Assembly: GCA_020831825.1 (NCBI GenBank)
Contig: JAFIFW010000018.1
Coordinates: 62,001 to 126,000 of the forward strand
Direction of reading: 5' to 3'
Source of the DNA: Methylophaga sp.
GTDB taxonomy: Bacteria > Pseudomonadota > Gammaproteobacteria > Nitrosococcales > Methylophagaceae
Length of the DNA: 64,000 bases
Positions 19,496 to 29,539 of this stretch are shown here, piece by piece. Under the pieces are notes generated by a model that saw nothing but the letters and a program-made list of their open reading frames with translations, was not told where the DNA came from and made no database searches. A program made the translations under genes and the position numbers. Each line of letters starts with the position of its first letter. The stretch's first letter is position 1.

Positions 19496-20422
19496 ATGAA
19501 TGCAAGGTTGAAAATTGGTTTGGCTTTGGGCAGCGGTGCCGCTCGCGGCTGGGCTCATATAGGGGTGCTCAAGGCACTTGAGGCCGCAAAAATTCGACCA
19601 GACATTGTCGCGGGTAGTTCTATTGGTGCTCTGGTAGGAGCGGCTTACGCGGCAGGTAACATGAGTGTGCTCGAACAGGCATTGATGAAGTTGACACGAT
19701 TACAGACTGCGCGTTACTTCACGATCAACACCGGCTTTACCGGCTTTATTAACCAACAGCGGCTGCACGCTTTTTTGAGCGAATATGTGGCGGATGAGGC
19801 CCTGCAGATCAGTGATTTGCAAGTGAAGTATGCCAACGTCGCCACACAACTGACTACCGGAAGAGAAGTCTGGCATACTTCAGGATCAGTGCTTGATTCT
19901 GTCTGGGCATCTATGGCGGTTCCGGGCTTATTTCCGGCCGTCAAAATTGATCATCGCTGGCTGGTTGATGGTGGTCTGGTCAATCCGGTGCCAATCTCGC
20001 TGTGCAGAGCGTTGGGGGCTGACGTAGTCATTGCCGTTAATTTGAATGGTGATATCGTCGGCAAACACTTTGAACAAAACCTTCAACAAACTGTACCAGC
20101 CGGAAAAACGTCTGATGGATTGAATATACTCGACAAGCTAAGTGACTACGTTGGTAGACAAAAAGAACGTTTGTTTCCTGGCGAACATGAAGATCAACAG
20201 CCGCCTGCACTGTTTGATACCATTGCAGCATCCATCAATATCGCGCAGGATCGAATCACACGAAGTCGAATGGCAGGCGATCCGCCAGATGTTCTTATTC
20301 AGCCTCGCTTGTCACATATCGGCTTGCTCGAATTTTATCGGGCAGCCGAAGCCATTGAAGAAGGCAATGCCTGTGTTGAAAAAAGTCTGCCTGACATAGA
20401 GCTGTGTCTGGACCGAGGTTGA
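19496..20422 (+). CDS. Patatin-like phospholipase (RssA-type)
   Basis: 308 residues from the ATG at 19496. AAAAAAGG ends seven bases before it, while the ATG at 19490 would touch the RBS. Patatin fold: oxyanion loop GSGAARGW (12-19), nucleophile S42 in G-S-S-I-G, catalytic Asp in VDGGLVNPVP (about 157). A lipid acyl hydrolase of the RssA/YchK group is expected, acting on membrane lipids from the cytosolic side; the physiological substrate is unknown. It may be co-transcribed with the DUF2726 gene 63 bases downstream. Confidence 0.9.
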   Translation: MNARLKIGLALGSGAARGWAHIGVLKALEAAKIRPDIVAGSSIGALVGAAYAAGNMSVLEQALMKLTRLQTARYFTINTGFTGFINQQRLHAFLSEYVADEALQISDLQVKYANVATQLTTGREVWHTSGSVLDSVWASMAVPGLFPAVKIDHRWLVDGGLVNPVPISLCRALGADVVIAVNLNGDIVGKHFEQNLQQTVPAGKTSDGLNILDKLSDYVGRQKERLFPGEHEDQQPPALFDTIAASINIAQDRITRSRMAGDPPDVLIQPRLSHIGLLEFYRAAEAIEEGNACVEKSLPDIELCLDRG

Positions 20423-20485
20423 TGATTGTCAGCCAACTGTTCCTTACTTAAACTTGCGCATCAAATTGTGAGCTGAATCGAAGAT

Positions 20486-21067
20486 ATGGAATTTATCATA
20501 CTGATTTTTTTAGTAATTTTAGTCGGGTTGTTTTTGCTCTGGAGTAATCGTCGACGCGACAAGCAAAAGCAACAGACAATCCCCTACATCAAACATCCAT
20601 CCTTGCTCAATCAGAATGAATACCTCTGCTTCAAGGCCATCAAGCAAGCGGTTGGCGAGCGCTACGATGTGCATTGCAAAGTTCGCTTGTCGTCTATCAT
20701 TGCTGTCGATAAGAACATCAATAAATCCCTCTGGGCTACTGCTTCCGAGCGTCTAAGTAAACGCAAAGTTGATTTTTTGCTGACCGATGCTGAGAACAGT
20801 CAGATTGCCTGTGTCATCGAGCTGGATGACAGCAACCCACATCGTTCAAGAAAACCGCGTGATGTTTTCTGTCGGGAAGTGCTCAGCAATGCCAAAGTGC
20901 CTTACATTCGTCTTGATACCATGCCGGTATATGATACGGAAGAAATATCCGAACTGGTCGAATCATTGTTTAAACCTGTTCAGAATAAGCTGTCGGAGAT
21001 TGAGTCAGAGGTTAATTTCAAAATATTAATCGAGCCGGACCAGACTTCCAGCTCAGCCAAAAGGTGA
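20486..21067 (+). CDS. Membrane-anchored DUF2726 protein
   Basis: 193 residues: one N-terminal transmembrane helix (IILIFLVILVGLFLLW, 4-19), a basic stretch, then a DUF2726 domain (about 38-165) with LLNQNEYLCFKAIKQAVG, KRKVDFLL, ACVIELDDSNPHRSRKPRD and VPYIRLD. DUF2726 is related to the PD-(D/E)xK nuclease fold: VDFLL and IELDDS fit the D...ExD positions. No substrate is known. The membrane anchor places it on the inner membrane facing the cytosol. Confidence 0.8.
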   Translation: MEFIILIFLVILVGLFLLWSNRRRDKQKQQTIPYIKHPSLLNQNEYLCFKAIKQAVGERYDVHCKVRLSSIIAVDKNINKSLWATASERLSKRKVDFLLTDAENSQIACVIELDDSNPHRSRKPRDVFCREVLSNAKVPYIRLDTMPVYDTEEISELVESLFKPVQNKLSEIESEVNFKILIEPDQTSSSAKR

Positions 21068-21218
21068 TATGCAAAGCAAATTTGAAAATCTGCAAGGCTC
21101 TGGAACCTAGCCAAGGTGGCAGAGTCTTTTGTTGTCAGGTTTATTTCAACGGATATCATCAAAAAATAACAAACGCCAATCTCAATCACGGATTGGCCAA
21201 CAAGATGGAAGATTGCAA

Positions 21219-23072
21219 ATGACTCGATTGGGAAGCTGGTTGGCACTCACCGTAGTAGTTCTTTTATTGCTGTTATTGATGGTGCAAGTTGATCGCCAAT
21301 GGTCTCGTATGAACGAAATGACTCGAATCATGCAGGAACAGGCGGAAGACATACGCAGAACTCGCAGTTTGCTCAGACAGCTTGAACATAACCTGCGTAA
21401 CGCACAGTTTGAAGCAGCCGCGCCCGGTGTTGTGACCAGCGAGCGACAAAAACCTGATGCCTTCGAGCGCGCGCGTGAGGCTGCCGAGCAAACTGACTAC
21501 GCTGCGGGCGATTGGCTAATGCTGGCCTTTGGTTCAGGCATCCGTACTTTGACGCCGCTGGTATCGTCGGATGCCTATTCATCCGAAGTTCAGAACTACG
21601 TGCTCGAGTCCTTGCTGGTGCGTGATCCGGATACGCTTGATTGGAGTGGTCTTGTGGCAGAAGACTGGGTGGTGTCATCTGATGGGCTCACCATTACTTT
21701 CACGCTCAGACGTGATGTCAATTTTTCGGATGGCGTTCCGCTGACGGCACATGACGTACAGTTTACTTTTGATTTTATAATGAACGATGTCATTGCTGCG
21801 CCAAGGCAAAGAGCCTATCTGGCCCGCATCAAACGTGTGACAGCGCTTGACGATTACCATGTTGAGTTTGTGTTCAACGAACCCTATTTCAACAGTCTGC
21901 AACTCGCAGGCTCCATGTCGATACTGCCGCAGCACTTTTACAGCAAATACATCGACGACCCTCGTACCTTCAACGAGAGCAGGGGGCTCTTGCTTGGTTC
22001 AGGTCCTTACAGAATGTTGGACCCTGAAAACTGGACTCCCGACCAGGGCAGGATTGAGTTGGAGAGAAACCCGCGCTACTGGGGGCCGGTTGATCCTTCA
22101 TTTGACCGCATCGTGTGGCGAGTGATTGAAAACGACAGTGCACGTCTGACCACTTTCAGGAATGGTAATATCGATGTCTATGGTGCCAGACCACGTGAAT
22201 ATCAACGCCTGCTTGACGATTCTTCATTGATGGAGCGCTCATCTCATTTCGAATATATGAGTCCGACCGCTGGTTATAACTACATCGGATGGAATCAGGA
22301 GCGAGCTGGTGAACAGACACGTTTTGCCGACATCCGGGTGCGCAGGGCTATGTCGATGCTAACGGACGTGAATCGAATCATCGACGAGATTTTTATTGGC
22401 TATGCTGAGCCCGCTGTTAGTCCTTTCAGTCCCCGTTCACCACAACATGATCCTGCTAATCAACCGATACCTTTTGATCTGGTTCGTGCTCGCGAGTTGC
22501 TTGCTGAAGCCGGTTATGCAGATAGAAATGGTGATGGTGTGCTTCAGGACCCTGACGGAAATAATTTCGAATTTGAAATGACTTTCTTCCAGGATAATGA
22601 AGATACGCGGCGTATGGTTTTGTTCCTGAGGGATATATATGCCAGAGCAGGTATTCTTATGAGACCGCGACCTACAGAATGGTCAGTGATGATTGAGAAT
22701 ATCCAGCAAAAGGATTTTGATGCCATCACACTGGGCTGGACGTCGGGTATCGAGATAGACATTTTCCAGATGTTCCATTCCACTCAGACGATGGAGGGTG
22801 GGGATAACTTTATCAACTACCGCAACCCTCAGCTGGATGAGTTGATAGACAAGGCTCGCTCAGAAGTCGATGAAGCCAAACGGATGGAGCTGTGGCACGC
22901 TGCGGAACGAATTCTGGTCGAAGACCAGCCATACACCTTCCTGTTTCGCAGATACACACTGGCATTTGTGGACAGCCGAATCGCAAATCTTAACGAAACT
23001 GCTTTGGGTCTGAACCTGATGATGGTGCCGGTTGAAATATACGTGCCGGCCTCGAAACAGCGCAGACGGTAA
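21219..23072 (+). CDS. Peptide-type ABC transporter substrate-binding protein, membrane-anchored
   Basis: 617 residues from the ATG at 21219 (GGAAG upstream); a TTG 30 codons earlier is open but less likely. It has an uncleaved-looking TM helix (6-25, rich in Leu/Val), then a coiled coil (about 26-60, MTRIMQEQAEDIRRTRSLL), then an SBP_bac_5 domain (about 90-610): LESLLVRDPDTLDWSG, LRRDVNFSDGVPLTAHDVQF, GSGPYRML, ADIRVRRAMSMLTDVNRI. This domain binds oligopeptides or similar ligands. Anchoring with a spacer coil is unlike the free periplasmic OppA/DppA. The two permeases and ATPase follow with tiny gaps, so this is a full importer operon. Confidence 0.87.
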   Translation: MTRLGSWLALTVVVLLLLLLMVQVDRQWSRMNEMTRIMQEQAEDIRRTRSLLRQLEHNLRNAQFEAAAPGVVTSERQKPDAFERAREAAEQTDYAAGDWLMLAFGSGIRTLTPLVSSDAYSSEVQNYVLESLLVRDPDTLDWSGLVAEDWVVSSDGLTITFTLRRDVNFSDGVPLTAHDVQFTFDFIMNDVIAAPRQRAYLARIKRVTALDDYHVEFVFNEPYFNSLQLAGSMSILPQHFYSKYIDDPRTFNESRGLLLGSGPYRMLDPENWTPDQGRIELERNPRYWGPVDPSFDRIVWRVIENDSARLTTFRNGNIDVYGARPREYQRLLDDSSLMERSSHFEYMSPTAGYNYIGWNQERAGEQTRFADIRVRRAMSMLTDVNRIIDEIFIGYAEPAVSPFSPRSPQHDPANQPIPFDLVRARELLAEAGYADRNGDGVLQDPDGNNFEFEMTFFQDNEDTRRMVLFLRDIYARAGILMRPRPTEWSVMIENIQQKDFDAITLGWTSGIEIDIFQMFHSTQTMEGGDNFINYRNPQLDELIDKARSEVDEAKRMELWHAAERILVEDQPYTFLFRRYTLAFVDSRIANLNETALGLNLMMVPVEIYVPASKQRRR

Positions 23073-23078
23073 CCGCAA

Positions 23079-24461
23079 ATGCTGAACTATCTGTTGCGAC
23101 GCATGTTGCTAATGGTGCCGACACTGTTCGGCATCACCTTGGTCGTGTTCATTGTTATGGCGGCAGCGCCGGGCGGAATCAGTGCTCAATCTTTGGTAGA
23201 TGGCACCGATCTCGAGCCGGAAACAAGACAGGCGCTTGAAGACTACTACAACCGACTCTATGGACTTGATCAACCAGCACCGATTCAATATCTGAGGTGG
23301 TTGAACAATATTTCACCGATCGGCTGGGAAAGAGAGATTGACGGCTCGCTGGGAGAGTTTTCACTCACAAAGGGCGTCGATTTTGGTGTGAGTTTTCGTT
23401 ACGGTCGACCTGTGACAGCGCTTCTGGCTGAACGTTTACCCATCACCTTGTTACTCAATGTGCTATCCATTCCGCTGATTTATGCAATTTCCATCGCGAT
23501 TGGCGTTCAGGCAGCACGATCCAGAGGCGGACGCTTCGATGTCACCTCCAACGTATTCTTGCTGGGACTATGGTCTGTGCCGACTATGTTGGCCGGGGTG
23601 TTGTTTATCGGTTTTTTCGCCTCTGAGCAGTATTGGCAGTGGTTTCCCACTGCAGGGCTGGTCAGGAGGGAAGCGATTGATCAGACATTTTTACCGTTGA
23701 TGTCAGGCCCAGTGGATCTGTTGTTAGTGTTTTTCTGTCTTGGTCTTGTCACTTCACTGCTCATCTGGGCCGCCGCAAAAGCGCCGCTGGCAATGCGACT
23801 ATGGGGTGGAACGGCCATTGGGGCTGTGCTTGGTTATCTGATGGCATTTGATTTGGTTGGTGCTGGCTTTGGCATCAGCCATCTTATTCTCATGGTTGCT
23901 GCGGCGCTTTTGGTCAGACTGCTTGCAGGACTGGGCAGTCACCCGCTCAGAATTGTTTTTGCCGGTGGTTTGGGAGTGGGGCTTGGTTTAGGCTTTGCTA
24001 AATTATTCGGTGTTGAATTCTTGCACGGTGGTTATTTGCTGGATCGCCTCTGGCATCTCATTCTTCCCGTGATTGCCTTGTCCTACGGTGGCCTGGCTTT
24101 TCTGGCCAAACTGACCCGATCGTCGCTGTTGGAAAATCTGGCGGCTGATTATGCAAGAACTGCCAGAGCCAAAGGAGTCGATGAGGAAACAGTGCTTTGG
24201 CGACATGTGTTCAGAAACTCCTTGTTGCCACTCATCACTGTCTCCGCAACATTACTGCCCAGTTTGTTAGCAGGTTCGGTGATCGTTGAGAGTATTTTCA
24301 GTATTGATGGCATGGGCAAACTGGCGGTTGAAGCTGTGCAAACACGTGACAGGGAGCTGGTGCTTTCGGTGACGCTGATTTCGGGTTTGCTGACACTCGC
24401 GGGCTATCTTCTGGCAGATATTGCCTATGCAATTGCTGATCCGAGGGTAAGTTATGACTGA
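23079..24461 (+). CDS. ABC transporter permease, DppB/YejB class (enlarged)
   Basis: 460 residues against roughly 310-340 for DppB. It begins with the classic first helix (LLMVPTLFGITLVVFIVMAA) and ends with the EAA loop (YARTARAKGVDEETVLWRHV) and SIFSIDGMGKLAVEAV. The extra length is an internal hydrophobic insert at about 205-300 with three or four additional helices. It forms the import channel with the next gene, which overlaps it by eight bases. Confidence 0.9.
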   Translation: MLNYLLRRMLLMVPTLFGITLVVFIVMAAAPGGISAQSLVDGTDLEPETRQALEDYYNRLYGLDQPAPIQYLRWLNNISPIGWEREIDGSLGEFSLTKGVDFGVSFRYGRPVTALLAERLPITLLLNVLSIPLIYAISIAIGVQAARSRGGRFDVTSNVFLLGLWSVPTMLAGVLFIGFFASEQYWQWFPTAGLVRREAIDQTFLPLMSGPVDLLLVFFCLGLVTSLLIWAAAKAPLAMRLWGGTAIGAVLGYLMAFDLVGAGFGISHLILMVAAALLVRLLAGLGSHPLRIVFAGGLGVGLGLGFAKLFGVEFLHGGYLLDRLWHLILPVIALSYGGLAFLAKLTRSSLLENLAADYARTARAKGVDEETVLWRHVFRNSLLPLITVSATLLPSLLAGSVIVESIFSIDGMGKLAVEAVQTRDRELVLSVTLISGLLTLAGYLLADIAYAIADPRVSYD

Positions 24462-25629
24462 CATGGCAATACAGCGATCCAAGCCCTGGTCGGCACAGGT
24501 TCTGGCTACCTTGTTGAAAAGAACCGGTGCCAGGATCGGTCTGGTTTGGATTTTGTTATTGGTGATTGTGGCAACGTTTTCTCCGTTTATTGCCAGCAGT
24601 CATCCGATTTATATGGTCGTTGACGGGCAGGCTAGCAGCCCCTTGCTCAGACACCTCGATCCACTGGACTGGGTCTGGCTGGCCGGTTTTTTTCTGTCTG
24701 TTATTGTATTTTTCCTCAAACTGGTCGTTTGGAAACGATTGTTAATCTGGCTGTCAGGTATAGCGGTTTCTGCGATATTGGCGTATTCCATCGCTGCACC
24801 ACCGGTCTTGGTGATATATGAACAGTACCGTGAAATGGAAGCTGCTGGACAAATTGAGTTCGTGCTAAGGGCACCGATTCCATACTCGGCCAAGGATTAT
24901 CTGCGAGATTTTGGTGATACCGGCATTGAGGCGCCGCTTGCGGCTTCACAGCGTCTGCATTTTCTGGGTACTGAAGAAAATGGTGCTGACGTGGCAGCTC
25001 GAATGATCCACGCATCCAGAATCGCCCTCGGTATTGGCTTTATCGCCACCGGTATCGCTTTGGTGATCGGCACTATTATCGGCGGGCTGATGGGCTATTT
25101 TTCTGGCATTATCGATATTATCGGCATGCGATTGGTGGAGATATTCGAGGCCATCCCAACCCTGTTCTTGTTATTGTCTTTTGTGGCATTTTTTGGTCGT
25201 TCTATCTACATGATGATGATCATCATCGGCATTACTTCATGGTCGGGATATGCGCGCTATGTTCGTGCTGAGTTCCTCAAACTCAGGCAGCAGGACTTCG
25301 TCCAATCAGCAGTCGCCTGTGGCCTGCCGCTTCGATCAATTTTATTCAGACATATGTTGCCCAACGGCCTTGCACCGTTGCTGGTCGCTGCCAGTTTTGG
25401 TGTTGCTTCAGCGATTCTGGCGGAAGCGACATTGAGCTTCCTTGGCTTGGGTCTGGTTGATGATCCTTCATGGGGGCAAATGCTGAATCAGGCAGTGCAG
25501 TCATCGACCTTTAACTGGTGGTTGGCAGTATTTCCGGGTGGGGCAATTTTCATGACAGTCTTTGCCTACAATTTATTGGGCGAATCACTGCGTGATGCTG
25601 TTGATCCTCACACTCGCAAGGGGCACTGA
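24454..25629 (+). CDS. ABC transporter permease, DppC/YejE class (enlarged)
   Basis: 391 residues; DppC-type proteins are often nearer 280-300. The N-terminal part holds additional TM helices (about 65-85 and 90-112) and a soluble stretch before the transport core. EAA loop: LRQQDFVQSAVACGLPLRSI. The C-terminal LSFLGLGLVDDPSWGQMLNQA is the standard signature. It pairs with the upstream permease; overlapping starts imply coupled translation. Confidence 0.9.
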   Translation: MTDMAIQRSKPWSAQVLATLLKRTGARIGLVWILLLVIVATFSPFIASSHPIYMVVDGQASSPLLRHLDPLDWVWLAGFFLSVIVFFLKLVVWKRLLIWLSGIAVSAILAYSIAAPPVLVIYEQYREMEAAGQIEFVLRAPIPYSAKDYLRDFGDTGIEAPLAASQRLHFLGTEENGADVAARMIHASRIALGIGFIATGIALVIGTIIGGLMGYFSGIIDIIGMRLVEIFEAIPTLFLLLSFVAFFGRSIYMMMIIIGITSWSGYARYVRAEFLKLRQQDFVQSAVACGLPLRSILFRHMLPNGLAPLLVAASFGVASAILAEATLSFLGLGLVDDPSWGQMLNQAVQSSTFNWWLAVFPGGAIFMTVFAYNLLGESLRDAVDPHTRKGH

Positions 25630-25631
25630 TA

Positions 25632-27293
25632 GTGAGTTGTCTGCTGCAAATTGATCAATTAATCACCGAACTGGGCGAGAGTGATTCATGGATGCGGGCT
25701 GTTGATGGCATCAGCTTAACGATTGAAGCAGGACAGACCTTTTGTCTTGTTGGCGAATCCGGCAGTGGTAAGTCAGTTACTGCTTTGTCTGTGATGGGGC
25801 TCTTACCCTATGGAAGATATCGACATCCGGAAGGACGTATCCGATTGTTTGATAAACAGGGCAACTCAGAAGATTTGCTGTTAGCTGAAGAAAGTGCTTT
25901 GCGTAAAGTGCGTGGTGGTCGCATCGGCATGATTTTTCAGGAGCCCATGACTTCGTTAAATCCTGTACTGACAATTGGTGAGCAACTGGAGGAGGTGCTT
26001 CTGCTTCATCAGCCAGAACTTGGTGCCACAGAAAGAAAACAACGCGTTATTAATGCACTCAAAGAGGTTCGGATTCCGCAAGCAGAAAGCCGAATCAATG
26101 AATATCCTCATCGACTGTCTGGTGGACAACGGCAGCGCGTGATGATTGCCATGGCATTGATTTGTGAGCCGGATTTATTGATAGCAGATGAGCCTACCAC
26201 AGCACTGGATGTAACGGTACAGGCCGAAATTCTTAAACTGATGCGAGAGCTTCAGCAGAAACATGGCATGGGCATGTTGTTTATCACTCATGACTTTGGT
26301 GTGGTCGCTCAGATCGCTGACACCGTGGGAGTGATGCGCAAAGGCAAGCTTGTCGAGTCCGGCCCAGCGGCCGAAGTGTTAACACAGCCACAACACGAAT
26401 ATACCCAAAGTCTGATTGCGGCATTGCCAGAGCGCTTGTCAAAACCCAGTCGACCCAGTGTCCATCATGATGCTTTGCTGGAAGTCCGTGATTTATCGGT
26501 CTATTTCCCGGTGCGCCGAGGTTTGATGCGCCGGGTAGTGGATAACTTCAAGGCGGTGGATCAAGTGTCCTTAAAGGTAAACAGTGGTGAAGTTGTGGCG
26601 CTGGTCGGCGAGTCAGGATGTGGTAAGACCACTCTGGGAAGAGCTTTGTTAAGGTTACAAGATGTCACGGCAGGCTCTATCTTTTTGCAAGGGCAGGATA
26701 TTACTCACCTGGCGGCGAAGTCGTTGCGCAGTCTACGCAGACAAATGCAGGTGGTATTTCAGGATCCCGGTTCCAGCCTTAATCCACGTCTTCCAATTTT
26801 CACCACACTGGTAGAACCGATGCGTGTGCATGGTGTGGGTTGTGATGATGAGGAACGAACTCAACGGGCGGCTGCATTGCTAGACAAGGTAGAAATGCCG
26901 ACAGATAGTCTGTGGAGATACCCTCATGAATTTTCCGGAGGTCAGCGACAACGACTGGCCATTGCCAGAGCCTTGGTACTTGAGCCGAAGTTTATTCTCT
27001 GTGATGAAATTACCTCGGCGCTGGATGTTTCGGTTCAGGCAGGCATTCTGCGATTACTCAGACGATTGGTTGATGAAGAAGGTCTGGGCATGTTGTTTAT
27101 CACCCACAATATGGGCGTGGTTGAATATCTGGCAGACAGAATGGCCGTCATGCATTCGGGAAAACTTGTTGAGACAGGCGTGACGGAATCAGTACTGAGA
27201 TCTCCAGAGAATGACTATACCCGCGATCTGCTTGCCGCTGTGCCACGTCTGGACGATTCGTTACAACTGCGTTGGGGCAGCACAGCGGTTTAA
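25632..27293 (+). CDS. Dual ATP-binding protein of a peptide ABC importer (YejF-like)
   Basis: 553 residues with two complete ATPase halves, as in YejF and GsiA. Half 1: Walker [11 protein letters not shown]-loop [10 protein letters not shown], signature LSGGQRQRV, Walker [13 protein letters not shown]. Half 2: [40 protein letters not shown]. Each half ends in an oligopeptide/dipeptide C-terminal extension. Starts with GTG two bases after the permease stop. It powers uptake through the two permeases upstream. Peptide or related substrates are most likely. Confidence 0.93.
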   Translation: MSCLLQIDQLITELGESDSWMRAVDGISLTIEAGQTFCLVGESGSGKSVTALSVMGLLPYGRYRHPEGRIRLFDKQGNSEDLLLAEESALRKVRGGRIGMIFQEPMTSLNPVLTIGEQLEEVLLLHQPELGATERKQRVINALKEVRIPQAESRINEYPHRLSGGQRQRVMIAMALICEPDLLIADEPTTALDVTVQAEILKLMRELQQKHGMGMLFITHDFGVVAQIADTVGVMRKGKLVESGPAAEVLTQPQHEYTQSLIAALPERLSKPSRPSVHHDALLEVRDLSVYFPVRRGLMRRVVDNFKAVDQVSLKVNSGEVVALVGESGCGKTTLGRALLRLQDVTAGSIFLQGQDITHLAAKSLRSLRRQMQVVFQDPGSSLNPRLPIFTTLVEPMRVHGVGCDDEERTQRAAALLDKVEMPTDSLWRYPHEFSGGQRQRLAIARALVLEPKFILCDEITSALDVSVQAGILRLLRRLVDEEGLGMLFITHNMGVVEYLADRMAVMHSGKLVETGVTESVLRSPENDYTRDLLAAVPRLDDSLQLRWGSTAV

Positions 27294-27386
27294 TCAAAAG
27301 CTTTCATCAGCAATATCTGTCTGTCATTCACCCTGTAGCCACTTGATTCTGGTTCGTTCTGTCTGGCTATCGATAGAAAATCTGGA

Positions 27387-27420
27387 TAAAAAAAAGGATG
27401 GCCGAAAAATTCGACCATCC
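27387..27420 (-). terminator. Second minus-strand terminator-like hairpin
   Basis: GGATGG..CGAA / TTCG..CCATCC (27396-27420, one mismatch) followed on the minus strand by eight T (27395-27388). It lies 200 bases beyond the tRNA-Arg gene, so it could catch read-through before the ABC operon. On the plus strand no T tract follows, so it is a poor terminator for the YejF-like gene. Confidence 0.55.
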
Positions 27421-27564
27421 CAGTGTCAACAGACATTAGAGAGAAATGTACCAACGGGGGTGCGGTTCCGTCGGTAATACTATGACAACCTGAATTGGAA
27501 AAATTTCCCCCCAGCAGGATAATTTTTTATAAATTTTCCAGCAGTTGTTTAATTTAGACACAAA

Positions 27565-27599
27565 CAAAAAAGCAGCCATCGATTTATCGATAACTGCTT
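27565..27599 (-). terminator. Terminator of the tRNA-Ser/tRNA-Arg transcript
   Basis: On the minus strand AAGCAG / CTGCTT (27599-27594 with 27575-27570) with an inner ATCGAT repeat, followed by T residues. It starts 18 bases after the tRNA-Arg CCA end. Confidence 0.75.
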
Positions 27600-27616
27600 G
27601 ATTTTTCACCATTAAA

Positions 27617-27693
27617 TGGCGCGCATGGAAGGATTCGAACCTCCGACCGCCTGGTTCGTAGCCAGGTACTCTATCCAGCTGAGCTACATGCGC
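27617..27693 (-). tRNA. tRNA-Arg (ACG)
   Basis: 77 nt on the minus strand with encoded CCA. The acceptor arm GCGCATG pairs with CATGCGC, the D arm reads AGCTCAGCTGGATAGAGT, the anticodon loop is CTACGAA (ACG, decoded via inosine), and the T arm is GGAGGTTCGAATCCTTC. Located 60 bases after tRNA-Ser, as in the csrA-serV-argV order of E. coli. Confidence 0.96.
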
Positions 27694-27753
27694 ATTAAGC
27701 ATGGAATTATACTTTTTTTACCATTCGTCCGCAAGCTGTAAAGCGAACAAAAA

Positions 27754-27843
27754 TGGCGGAGAGCGAGGGATTCGAACCCTCGATAGGGGTTAACCTATAC
27801 GCCCTTAGCAGGGGCGCGCCTTCAGCCTCTCGGCCAGCTCTCC
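27754..27843 (-). tRNA. tRNA-Ser (GCT)
   Basis: 90 nt on the minus strand, class II tRNA with a long variable arm (GGCGTATAGGTTAACCCCTA). The acceptor GGAGAGC pairs with CTCTCC, the anticodon loop is CTGCTAA (GCU), the T arm is GAGGGTTCGAATCCCTC, and CCA is encoded. It lies 56 bases downstream of csrA. Confidence 0.96.
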
Positions 27844-27899
27844 ATCAAAGCCGCCCATTATATCAGGTATCTGTTATTTGGCTAGCTAAAATTGAGAAT

Positions 27900-28085
27900 T
27901 CAACCGATGTTTGACTGATCTTTTTCTGCTTGGATACGATCGTATATTTCTTCACGATGAACGGTGACGTCTTTAGGTGCATCGACACCGATCCTGACTT
28001 GATTCCCTTTCACCCCGAGAACATTCACAACAATATCGTCACCAATAATGAGTGATTCTCCAACTCTGCGTGTCAGTATTAACAT
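27900..28085 (-). CDS. csrA: Carbon storage regulator CsrA
   Basis: 61 residues. [45 protein letters not shown] and a short tail form the full CsrA dimer fold with the RNA-binding R44-type region (VHREEIY). It binds GGA motifs in mRNA leaders and controls translation and stability. The RBS AAGGGGAAA upstream itself contains GGGGA, fitting autorepression known for csrA. Between lysC (232-base gap, probably with its own promoter) and tRNA-Ser. Confidence 0.97.
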   Translation of the reverse strand: MLILTRRVGESLIIGDDIVVNVLGVKGNQVRIGVDAPKDVTVHREEIYDRIQAEKDQSNIG

Positions 28086-28317
28086 AATTTCCCCTTACTC
28101 TCAAAAATGACGCGAAGCAACAGCGGAGAAAATTGACTCCATTCATGTTTGGCCTCGTGCCAGGTCCGTTTTTCCATCATTAGGAGAGGTCTCTAATGCC
28201 TCTCTTGCATATCAGACAGCAAGATTTTGCAATCTATCCCATTGTGTACAACATATTATATCAGTCATGCACAAGGAAGTGATAGGGGAGAACCTGATTT
28301 ATTTCAGTAACTTATTT

Positions 28318-29535
28318 TCAGGCCTGTTCCAGATTAAAAGCTTTGTGCAAAGCCCTGACGCCAAGTTCAAGGTATTTTTCGTCAACAACGACTGAAATTT
28401 TGATCTCAGATGTCGAGATCATGCTGATGTTGATATTCTCAGCTGCCAGCGCACTGAACATTGTGCTGGCGATTCCTGCGTGAGAACGCATGCCAACACC
28501 GACTACCGAGATTTTGGCGATTTTCTCATCACCGGTCACTTGACGAGCTGATAACTCCTGACAAATTTTTTGCAGGATATTCATTGCCGTCTGAAAATCG
28601 TTTCGATGGACGGTGAAAGTGAAGTCTGTTGTTGAGTCATGACCGATATTTTGAATGATCATGTCGACTTCGATGTTTTGTGCAGCGATAGGCCCCAAAA
28701 TTTTTGCTGCCACGCCGGGCTGATCCGGCACACCTTCTATGGTGAGTTTTGCTTCGTCGCGGTTGAACGCAATACCTGAAATCAGTGCTTGTTCCATTGA
28801 TGCTTCCTCAGACGTTATCAGCGTTCCACCACCCTCTGTGAAAGAGGAGAGTACGCGTAACGGTACGTTATATTTACTGGCAAACTCGACTGAGCGAATT
28901 TGCAAAACCTTGGCACCGAGACTGGCCATTTCCAGCATTTCTTCGAATGTGATGCGATCCAGTCGGCGAGCCTCAGGCACAACACGGGGATCAGTGGTGT
29001 AAACACCATCCACATCGGTATAAATCTGACATTCATCAGCTTTCAGTGCGGCTGCCAGTGCTACAGCTGTGGTGTCTGAGCCACCTCGACCCAGCGTGGT
29101 GATGTTGCCGAGTTCATCACAGCCCTGGAAGCCCGCAACAACGACAACTTTGCCTGTAGACAAATCGGTACGAATTTTCTCGTCATCAATTTGCATGATG
29201 CGTGCCTTGTTGTGCGCATTGTCAGTGAGAATACGAACTTGCGGACCGGTGTATGAGGTTGCTGACATGCCCATTTGTTCTAAAGCAAGGCTTAGCAGGG
29301 CAATGGTGACTTGCTCGCCCGTTGACAATAAAACATCTACTTCACGGCCACGCGGATGATCATGCAGTTCGTTTGCCAGCCCAAGTAAACGGTTGGTTTC
29401 GCCGCTCATTGCCGAGACAACTACCACCACGTCATGGCCGTCATTGCGATACTGAATGACTTTTTTGGCGACTTCACGGATGCGATCAACAGTGCCGACC
29501 GATGTGCCACCGTATTTTTGAACGATTAATGCCAT
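28318..29535 (-). CDS. lysC: Aspartate kinase
   Basis: 405 residues, monofunctional. N-terminal kinase with KYGGTSVGTVDRI and GRGGSDTTAVALA, then two ACT domains (about 262-330 and 345-400; KISVVGVGMRSHAGIASTMF) giving feedback inhibition by lysine and/or threonine. First step of the Lys/Thr/Met pathway. Four bases after alaS on the same strand, as in Pseudomonas (alaS-lysC-csrA). Confidence 0.95.
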   Translation of the reverse strand: MALIVQKYGGTSVGTVDRIREVAKKVIQYRNDGHDVVVVVSAMSGETNRLLGLANELHDHPRGREVDVLLSTGEQVTIALLSLALEQMGMSATSYTGPQVRILTDNAHNKARIMQIDDEKIRTDLSTGKVVVVAGFQGCDELGNITTLGRGGSDTTAVALAAALKADECQIYTDVDGVYTTDPRVVPEARRLDRITFEEMLEMASLGAKVLQIRSVEFASKYNVPLRVLSSFTEGGGTLITSEEASMEQALISGIAFNRDEAKLTIEGVPDQPGVAAKILGPIAAQNIEVDMIIQNIGHDSTTDFTFTVHRNDFQTAMNILQKICQELSARQVTGDEKIAKISVVGVGMRSHAGIASTMFSALAAENINISMISTSEIKISVVVDEKYLELGVRALHKAFNLEQA

Positions 29536-29539
29536 GCTG

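Noticed and set aside
27436..27702. An 88-residue minus-strand reading frame starting MLNAHVAQLDRVPGYEPGG
   Set aside because: It is the tRNA-Arg gene read as protein; this peptide is a well-known annotation artefact.
28086..28317. Hairpin near ATTAGGAGAGGTCTCTAAT (about 28180-28198) as a riboswitch or terminator
   Set aside because: Only a short imperfect stem without a T tract or known riboswitch core; the region is simply the lysC-csrA gap.
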